From positions 19,928,570-19,992,569 of the forward strand of contig CM039130.1 in assembly GCA_022036555.1 (NCBI GenBank): DNA of 64,000 nt, in the 5' to 3' direction. Origin of the DNA: Microstegium vimineum. Taxonomy: Eukaryota > Streptophyta > Magnoliopsida > Poales > Poaceae. The notes under the pieces were generated by a model that saw only the letters and a program-made list of their open reading frames with translations, did no database searches and was not told the origin of the DNA. The position numbers and the translations under genes are program-made. Below are positions 57,018 to 64,000 of the stretch, piece by piece. Position 1 is the stretch's first letter. Every line of letters starts with the position of its first letter.

Positions 57018-57764
57018 CTAATGGAACTTGGGCATCTTCAGGCGTCCTCTGAGCTCATCATTCTCTGCACGAGCTCTCTTGAGTAGCTTGCCCTGGCCAC
57101 CAAGCTCATCAGTCAGCACCTCGACCTGCTGCATCAACTCATGAGCAAAGTCGATCATCACCTTGGTGACGTCATCATACCCATCCTTCGCCTCGAACAT
57201 GGACCATCCCTCACGGGTCTCAAAGGGAAGGTGCCGGTACTTGTCCTCCATCATGCGGTTATGACGATGAGCATGAAGATAAAAGAAGGCCATGCGAGCT
57301 GCATCCTCCATGCACTCCATCATGCTGGCCCGGCTGATCTTGGGCTCATAGACGGCCTCCACTTGCCACGACTGTGTGGCGTCTTTCCGGATGCAGATGT
57401 AGAGGGTACACTTCCAGAAGGAGGGGTCCTGGAAGTGCTTGTTCTCGTAGCACATGTACTTCACCTTGGACTTCCAGTCGGAGTAGTGGTTCTCCAAAGT
57501 CAATTTCAACAAGCCATGGTAGTAGTCCTCATCGTCTCCCTCCTTGAAGTGGAAGTGCTTGGTCCATCCCAAGCGTTCTTCACTAGCTTTGGAACCACCA
57601 GAAGGAGTCTTGGAGCGGCTGTTCTCATCAGAGGGAGTCCTGGAGCGGCTGTTCTCAGAGCTCTCTTCTTGGACTTCTTCTTCTTCATCCTCGCGGGGCT
57701 CCATTGGCACGTACTTTGGTGGGGGACGAGTGGACTTGCGAGCAGTCTGCTTGTTGCGGGCCAT
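57018..57764 (-). CDS. Extra retrotransposon protein with histone H3-like N-terminus
   Basis: Intact 248-residue frame, the first after the primer site. Residues 1-12 are 'MARNKQTARKST', identical to the histone H3 N-terminus except for Asn in place of Thr3. Residues 13-21 ('RPPPKYVPM') are unlike H3. They are followed by an acidic part (about 22-37, EDEEEEVQEE) and two short repeats, 'SENSRSRTPS' and 'DENSRSKTPS'. A middle domain (about 65-210) is rich in W, Y, H and C without a motif known to me. The last 35 residues ('LTDELGGQGKLLKRARAEND') look like a coiled coil. The role is unknown. It may offer an H3-like tail to chromatin readers or modifiers (inference). It shows no stop or frameshift although gag-pol of the same copy has several. 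Alternatives are chance or capture of a small piece of a host H3 gene. Confidence 0.8.
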   Translation of the reverse strand: MARNKQTARKSTRPPPKYVPMEPREDEEEEVQEESSENSRSRTPSDENSRSKTPSGGSKASEERLGWTKHFHFKEGDDEDYYHGLLKLTLENHYSDWKSKVKYMCYENKHFQDPSFWKCTLYICIRKDATQSWQVEAVYEPKISRASMMECMEDAARMAFFYLHAHRHNRMMEDKYRHLPFETREGWSMFEAKDGYDDVTKVMIDFAHELMQQVEVLTDELGGQGKLLKRARAENDELRGRLKMPKFH

Positions 57765-57918
57765 CTATGGAAAAGCAAAGATGAGAACTAAGTTAGAATC
57801 AAGATAATATAATTTTGAGATGAGTAATAGTTTTAACAAATAATAACAAGGTATGAAAGCATGAAAAGAGCATTCCTAAGAACCAATTCTATCTAGGTTT
57901 GCGCCCTACAGTCAACAC

Positions 57919-57931
57919 GGCTCCGATACCA
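57919..57931 (-). promoter_or_regulatory. Primer-binding site of nested element, tRNA-Met type
   Basis: On the minus strand tggtatcggagcc lies three bases after the LTR end. It differs by one base from the standard tRNA-iMet complementary site. Confidence 0.85.
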
Positions 57932-57934
57932 ATC

Positions 57935-60900
57935 TGTCACACCCAGTTTTAAAGAAAAAAGGGATGCAATAACCTTATGTGTGCCCAGAGATCAGTCACA
58001 CACATAAGCCGACAAATTATCAAAAATGTACCATCACAAGTGTTTATTACATAGTGAATAAGTATCTATTAATGTCTATTACATAACAGCGGAAATATAA
58101 GATAACTCTCGCGAAGCTCCATAGCATAGGGACGTCAACTGGTTGACCCCAAACCTAGTAGTCCTCTGGATACTCGTCATAACTCTGATAATCTGGTACC
58201 CATCCGGGATTTTTATCCAAATATGAAAAGAATAAACAAGCGTAAGTACTTTCGTACTCAACAAGTAAACATGGGGTTCATAAGGCTCAAAAGGTATGAC
58301 ACTGGTTAAACTGCGTCAGCTTTTATGTTGTCACAATTTTAGCATAGGGATAGCATCAATGATATCAAAAGCCCAATAACCATATGATCAAGTAAACATG
58401 AGTAATGAATAGAAAACTAGTAAATCATAGATTAAAGTCATTCTGTTCCATAAGAATTCCAGGCCGCTCGTATCCGTGAGCACGACTAATATATCAATTT
58501 TTAACACTCTGCAGAGGTTGTACACTTTACCCATGAGTCGTGTTACCCATATGCCCGGGTTTATAACTCCCAAAACACTGCCGAGGTGAGTGGGCAGGGT
58601 ACACTATGAAGTCTTTCAAAGGGGCTCGCTGACATACCACAGACAGTACGGATCCACGGGCAAGGGGTATACGAGAGCCCCGGGATGGTACACACGCGCA
58701 GCGGTATCCACTCCAGCCACAACCCGCAACCGCTCGGCAATGGCAACTTTCGTGAACTGCCGCATGCGAGAATGTAACCCTATTACTGAACTAAAGCCAG
58801 AGCCATATAGCTCTCATGGTTGTACTGTAAATCCCGGGTGATCGCTTACGGAGGTTTTAGAGCATCTCAAAAACTGTGCTCTAGATCACCCTAATGCATG
58901 TTGCTAACAAGCAGATTTTACCGTTGTTGCATAAGTCATTAGTCAGGTTTACATGATCAAAGTTACTTTTCAAGAGCACTAGCTTGATCTACCCAATGCA
59001 TAAATTCCCAAGCTAACAAGGTATAAAATACAAAGCTATGGTGAAGCTAAATAGGATATCAAGGAAACACATGCATTCATGAATTAATGATTTAAGTGAT
59101 TAGGACAACAAGGATGATCCCATGAATACTTGCCTTGCTCAAAAGGTTCCTGCTGCTCCTGCTCAAAGAAAACCTCCTGGTCACCCACGTATTGCTCACC
59201 GTCTATACTCGATCACCACATCACATGCAATCATACAGAGGCATAACATGCAAACAACAAAGGCTATAGATTAGAACAGTACACCAACCATAATAAAACA
59301 AGAGGAAAATTTTATAAAACAAATCTACGTCTCACTATGATCACATTGACGTTTGAATCACGAAAAACGGAGCTATAACGAAGAAGATATGAACTAATTA
59401 AGTTCTATAGATTAAACTAGAGATTAAAAGGGATTAAACAATTAAATATATTTTACAGTTATCTAACATGAACTATGAACTAACTAACACGTAGATTACG
59501 TCGATACGAATCTAACGCAATTTGAATGGATGAAATCGGAGTTAAAATGAGCATTTTAGAAGCATTTGAAACTGAGTGGCAAATTTGTAAATAGGATTTT
59601 CTTTTTATTTTCGAATTAAAACAGAACCGAAAAGAATGTGCGTTTTTCAGCAGAGAAGACGGGATCTCAGATTACGCCAAGGGACGACGGGTTCAGACTT
59701 TAAAAAGGATAGGGGCTCTTTTGCAAAGCCGACGGCTGAACCGATACGAGGCTCTGTGAGCCGTCTGATCCACAATGGACAGACACGATTAGATCAGAGC
59801 GAGAGAGGGGCGGTGCGCGGCAGCCGGAGGCGAGCAGACGGCGGCGCCATGGCCAGACGGTGGTGGTGCAGAGCAATCCAATGATTCGGTGCGCGATTCT
59901 CTGCGCAAAAAGGACGGGAGAGAGAGAGGGAGATGGCGAAGACGATGGTGGGGTTGGTTGAAGCGGTTGCGTGCGGGGCGAGCTGCTCACGCGGAGGGGC
60001 GGCTCTGTGCCGGCGGCGGTTGCGAACCGGGGCCCTACGGGCGAGACAGAGGGAGTAAAGGGGCAAGGCGAGCTCCGGGGGTTCTCTTACCACTATGCGC
60101 TGCTCGGGGAACATGAAGACGGAGCGGAGGTGCTTGCCCACGGCGGAGCGACGGCGGCGGCGTGGAACTAGGATTGCGGCGGCGCTGGGAGCCTCTGCAA
60201 AGCTCCGAGAGGGCGGGGTGGAGGCGGTGTGGCATCGGGCTCCGCTTAAATAGCTCAGGGGAGTCAATTGCGAAGGAAAGGACGGAATCCGACGAGGATT
60301 CGTGCTCGGCCGAAAGGGAAAGGCGGCAGCGGCAGAAAGTAAAGGAGAGGGAGGAGAAAGAAGAAAAGGGGACCGGTGGTGGCGCTCGGCTGATCTAACC
60401 TCGGGCCTGTATCGGCGATGGAAAGGGAAGGGGGGGATCCTGCTCCAAAACGCGTCGGTGAGGAAGGAACTCCGACGTGGGAGAAAGGAAGGGGAGAGGA
60501 GGAAGAAAGGAAAGGAGAGGGGGAGTGGCTGACAAGTGGGGGCCACCTGACAGCAAGGGAGAGAGATGCGGCGCGGGAGTGAGGAGATGGGCCGGCCTGC
60601 TCGGGACTGGCCCAATCCGAGAGAGAGAGAGGGAAAGACTGGGCCGAGGGGGCAAAGGCCTGCGGGCTAGAAGGGGTTAAGGGAGGGAGAGAGAAAAGAA
60701 AGCTTTTTCTTTTATTTTCTGAATTTCCAAACACAAATGCAAATGAAATTTTGAATTCAAGTTGAATTTTGTAAACTCCAACCAAAACAAAATACTATGC
60801 ATCAACATGAATGCAACAATCATGTTCCTACTTGTGATGATCATTTTTATTTTATGAAATATTAGTTATTTTCCTAAGTTATAATGTCCACAAAAAATGC

Positions 60901-60951
60901 ATTAAAACACTTTTAATCTATTTGAAAAATGCATATTTTTAGGGTGTTACA
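57935..60951 (-). mobile_element. 5' LTR of nested Tekay-type element
   Basis: 3,017 bases, tgtcacaccc to gggtgttaca on the plus strand. A TATA-like ctatttaag on the minus strand (60245-60253) lies between the GC-rich upstream part and the transcribed part. Long frames in the GC-rich area (for example 59794-60615) are rich in P, S and R and lie on LTR sequence shared with the other LTR. They have no domain. Confidence 0.88.
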
Positions 60952-60956
60952 CTTTG

Positions 60957-61216
60957 GAATAACAAAAAGGGTATGAGGACAGTTAGCCAAAGTTGACAAA
61001 TATGCAAGCTACCTTGGTGCCCTCTAGTTCATCTTTCTTAATGGGGGTAGCCGAGTTAAAGAAGTTGCAACATGGGGTTGCAGAGAAGTTGGTGCCTTGC
61101 TTAGAAGAATTGCTTATCACCATGATTGAGTTTTTGTTTGGATTCCTATGCTATGCCTTGACATCATATGAAGCTGCATTTAAGGAAGCCTTGAATGACC
61201 AAATTCTAATGCAATT
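60957..61216 (+). other. Outer unit resumed after nested insertion
   Basis: A plus-strand frame 60993-61259 (88 residues, with a hydrophobic part 'ELLITMIEFLFGFLCYAL') precedes gag in another phase. I do not recognise it. It might be the N-terminal part of Gag shifted by an indel. Confidence 0.35.
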
Positions 61217-62719
61217 GTGTTCCAAACAGATGGATGCTACACTGGGAGACACTTCATAGGATGTAAAAGGAATGTTCCCAATCCTGATCCTCCATCTATA
61301 GAACAAGCTTTGATGACACAAACTCAACCGCTGCAGTTTCTTGCTCAAACCTCCTTGCATCATACACCACCTATGGATAAACCAGGTGAAATTATGAAAG
61401 GTCATCCACCAACTTTCTCTCATGACACTGACCCACTAGAAGCAGATGGTTGGCTTAGAGCTATAGAGCAACATCTTGACATAGCTCAGTGTAAAGACAA
61501 TGAGAAGGTGCTTTATGCTTTCGGTCAACTCCAAGGAACAGCGTTAAACTGGTGGGAATTAGAGTTTGCTTAAGGGGATGTAAATCAGGTTGATTGGAAA
61601 GAGTTCAAAGATGCTTTTCGATCTTACCATGTTCCAGCTGGTTCGGTAGCAACCGAGAGTGAGGAGTTCCACAACTTGAAGAAAGGTTCCATGTTAGTGT
61701 GTGAGTATAGTGATCGGTTCACTCAGTTGTCTCGCTATGCCCCAAGAGAAGTGGATAGTGATGCTAAGAAGCAAAAATGCTTTATGAAAGGATTGAATGA
61801 TAGTTTGCAACAACAACTGATGACCGTTGAGTATGGTGATTTTCATGCAATGATGCACAGAGCAATTGCAATTGAGAAGAAGCAACAAAAGAAGAGAAAG
61901 AAGAGAAAGTGTGATCTTCAACGCCAGCTAAGAGACACCCATCCCCGTCTTGCTATGCAAATAATATGTCAGTCACAGTCGATGAATCTACTAGAGAGTA
62001 CAGATCAAGATCAGCAATCCCATGATGAAGTACCACCCTCCAATCAATGCCAAAACCAACAACGACAGAAATCAAAATTGAGTCACCAAAAGAAGCAGGA
62101 TGAAAGAGTAAAAGTGAAGGGAAAATACATCCAAGGAATGTTGAGAAGTGTGTCCGATGGAGGTGTGTATGGTTACATTTCAGTAAACTCATCTCCTGCC
62201 TTAGTGATGTTTGATCCGAAGACTACACATTCGTTTATCACTAAAGCATTTGTGCAAGAACAAAAGATGACAATGCTCCCAATGAGGAAACTAGTGCTAG
62301 TTAATATTTTTGGAGGTGAAGAAAAGGCAACCCGCATATGCCCAAAAGTTAGTCTTCACATAAAGGGAGGAAACTTTAAGGTAAATCTTATTGTGCTAGA
62401 TTTCATGACCAATGACGTTGTCCTTGGAAGAGGATGGTTCGCTGCTTGTAAGGGAAGTATTAATCCTGCCCAAGGTTTGGTGTCTGTAACAACTCCAACG
62501 GGAGAAAGAATTGAGTATCAAGGAATGCAACCTAAACCTGAGGAATATGAAGAGGACCTACTGGAAAGTAGGAACACAAAGGATAGTGAAGCGGAACATG
62601 AGTGCTCAGATGTCAATGTCAAAGAACAGATGCCTTTGGAAGAGCTCAATACCATGGATGATCATGCTTATGAAGATAATTCGTCTGAGCAACGCCAGAG
62701 CACTCAAGATGACATATGA
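61217..62719 (+). pseudogene. Gag and altered protease of a pol-less Tekay-type unit
   Basis: One frame with a single TAA (61571-61573). The capsid domain shows 'DPLEADGWLRAIEQHLDIAQ', 'WKEFKDAFRSYHVPAGSV', 'SMLVCEYSDRFTQLSRYAPR' and 'CFMKGLNDSLQQQLM'. There is a basic 'EKKQQKKRKKRK' stretch but no CCHC knuckle. The protease-like part has 'ALVMFDPKTTHSFI', 'CPKVSLHIKG', 'FMTNDVVLGRGWFAACKG' and 'GERIEYQG'. The active-site D-S-G is D-P-K. An acidic tail ends at the stop at 62717. A polypurine tract and an LTR follow within 140 bases, so there is no RT or integrase. This would be a non-autonomous unit relying on pol from another element. Confidence 0.75.
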
Positions 62720-62841
62720 AGTTCACCTGTGATTTCTAGATCAAAGTTTTTGTTCCAAAGAATAGCTATGATCTTTGTATCCTGAAGAATACCTTTATCT
62801 CTTTATCATCATCTTTTGAATCTCGGGACGAGATTCATCTT

Positions 62842-62852
62842 AAGGGGGGTAG
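62842..62852 (+). promoter_or_regulatory. Polypurine tract of outer unit
   Basis: The sequence aaggggggtag lies just before the LTR start at 62856, the same form as in the nested element. Confidence 0.8.
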
Positions 62853-62855
62853 AAT

Positions 62856-64000
62856 TGTAACACCCTAAATTTTTGCTTGTTGAAAATTGGAGTTGAATTT
62901 ATTTAATTCCTAATTTTGTGCTCATGAAAACATATGAGAGTAAAAACATTTTCACCAAATTAAAATTTGGCTAGGGTTTAGCAACTTGTTTGTGCACTCA
63001 TGCCTTTGCATTTGTGTTTCTGTAATGAGTGGTTTTTGAAAAGATATTCAAAGCTATTTATGAAAATGAATTTGAAAATGCTTTGAAAGTTTGTTTAGAA
63101 ATTTAATTCTAGAAAATTGAAAAAACTTTTTCTTTTCTCTCTTCCCTCCTCATCAGTTTTGGCCCAACTCTCAATCCTTTCCCGCAGGCAGATCTCCTTT
63201 CCCTCCCTTGGCCTTCTCTCCCTCCCCGCGCAAGGCCCAGCAGGCGGCTCGTTCCCCCTCTGTCTTGGAAGCGCCGACAGGTGGGACCCACATGTCAGCC
63301 GCCCGACGCACCTTCCTTCTTCCTCCTCCCTCCCTTTCCTTCCCCGCGCGATGGCGCCGTCCTTCTGCCGAGCGCGAAATCCGCTCCCGATTTCTCCCTT
63401 CCATCCTTGGCACCGTCTCCGGGCTATAAGTAGCCGAGCCCTAGCTCCTACCGCCTCCACCCGAGCCACCAGAGCCGCCTCCTCGCCCTTCCTTAGCCCC
63501 AGAACGCCGCCGCCACCGCACAACACCACCGTCGTCGGCCCTCTGCTGCAGAGCCCCTCCGCTCCGTCCAACCGCCACCCGAGCTCCGCATCGCGGTAAG
63601 AAAGGCCCCAAGTGCTCCAGCTTTTCCTCTCCGTCCCTCTCTCTCTCTCTCTGCTCTCGTTCCCTGGAGCCCCGCCGGATGAGCAGAACCACCACGACGA
63701 ACCCGCCGCCGTTCCCGTGCTTCAATCGGTACAACCGAGAGCATCTTCGAGTTCGCCACATCCCCTCGTTCTCACGGTGCCCTTCTCCCGCTCTCTCTCG
63801 CTCTCTGCACCTCGGTGCGCGCTCACCAGAGCCGTCGTGCTGCCACCGCGCGTGGACCGCCCCTCTAGTCCCCCTCAGTTGCAACCAATGCCCAAAACGC
63901 ACTCGCCGTCTCCTCCTCTACCTCCCCATGCCTTCCCGTATCGAATAGTGGTCTGTGGCCCTGTTTCCGAGAACGCCGGCGAGCTCTCGCCCTCCGGCCA
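62856..64000 (+). mobile_element. 3' LTR of outer unit, running off the window
   Basis: Starts tgtaacaccctaaatttttgc and shares the landmarks 'ttgtgctcatga' and 'actcatgcctttgcat' with the LTRs at 41270 and 43756, but is clearly more divergent. The GC-rich part begins near 63130 and a TATA box (ctataagtag) is at 63424-63433. A gtaag at 63597-63601 after a coding-like GC-rich part could be a splice donor. The end lies beyond the window. Confidence 0.75.
63424..63433 (+). promoter_or_regulatory. TATA box of 3' LTR
   Basis: The sequence ctataagtag in the GC-rich part of the LTR, at the place corresponding to the TATA boxes at 42149 and 44381. Confidence 0.55.

Larger units (their letters stand above)
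48901..60951 (-). mobile_element. Structurally complete Tekay-type Ty3/gypsy element
   Basis: 12,051 bases. LTRs are at 48901-51882 and 57935-60951, both TGTAACACCC...GGGTGTGACA on the minus strand. They are flanked by the perfect target duplication ctttg (48896-48900, 60952-60956). From 5' to 3' on the minus strand the order is LTR, tRNA-Met-type primer site, an extra gene with a histone H3-like N-terminus, gag, zinc knuckle, protease, RT, RNase H, integrase, chromodomain-like end, polypurine tract and LTR. The gag-pol frame has several stops and frame breaks, so the copy cannot move by itself. The LTRs look closely similar, which implies a fairly recent insertion. Confidence 0.92.

Noticed and set aside
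57141..57791. 216-codon plus-strand frame rich in V and L
   Set aside because: Antisense shadow of the H3-like gene, which has the better domain, start and position.
59794..60615. 273-codon minus-strand frame
   Set aside because: Entirely inside an LTR. The counterpart in the other LTR is interrupted, and its composition is that of GC-rich non-coding sequence.

Overview
This is nuclear DNA of a plant, almost certainly a grass. The supporting signs are nested Ty3/gypsy LTR elements of the Tekay-like, Tat-like, Athila-like and chromovirus types, Stowaway- and hAT-type MITEs, and a broken SINA-type E3 ubiquitin ligase gene with a plant-type intron. There is no sign of operons, bacterial genes, CRISPR or rRNA. 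I recognise no intact host gene. Names and boundaries come from reading motifs and comparing parts of the window with each other; no search was run.

Layout. 1-13275 is a severely distorted consensus made mostly of homopolymer runs. The ghost of one plus-strand chromovirus-like gypsy element can still be read in it (LTR about 3.5-4.06 kb; protease end, RT, RNase H and integrase about 6.8-9.4 kb). 13285-14280 is unclassified. From 14.28 to 37.19 kb lies a nest. A minus-strand Tat-like element (gag and protease at 14.5-17.3 kb, its 5' LTR end and leader at 37.10-37.19 kb) is split by minus-strand Athila-like DNA (3' LTR 17299-18529; truncated 5' LTR 36584-37095). The Athila-like DNA holds a 10.9-kb block flanked by two copies of the same 1.8-kb Athila sequence. 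That block contains a chromovirus-like LTR, two inverted hAT-type foldback MITEs, a region with the SINA-type pseudogene (26186-28690) and a plus-strand Tat-like element (29126-33865). 37187-38741 is an unclassified repeat and 38742-about 41270 is a minus-strand LTR.

From 41270 to the end is a second nest. A plus-strand Tekay-type LTR (41270-46984) carries a solo LTR of its own family inside it (43756-46410, TSD CTCAC). It is followed by a tRNA-Met-type primer site, a small pol-less coding region, and then a structurally complete minus-strand Tekay-type element (48901-60951, 12.05 kb, TSD CTTTG). Beyond that are a second gag-protease region (61.2-62.7 kb), a polypurine tract and an LTR that runs off the window.

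The most striking item is the first gene of the 12-kb element (57018-57764, minus): an intact 248-residue frame whose N-terminus copies the histone H3 tail, with the H3 K4, R8, K9, S10 and T11 positions kept. The gag-pol frame of the same element is broken but ends in a chromodomain-like segment. Other points are two protease-like domains in pol-less units that both lost the catalytic D-S-G, conserved mini-hairpin arrays in the Tat-like elements, and stop codons that mostly fit CAG to TAG decay.
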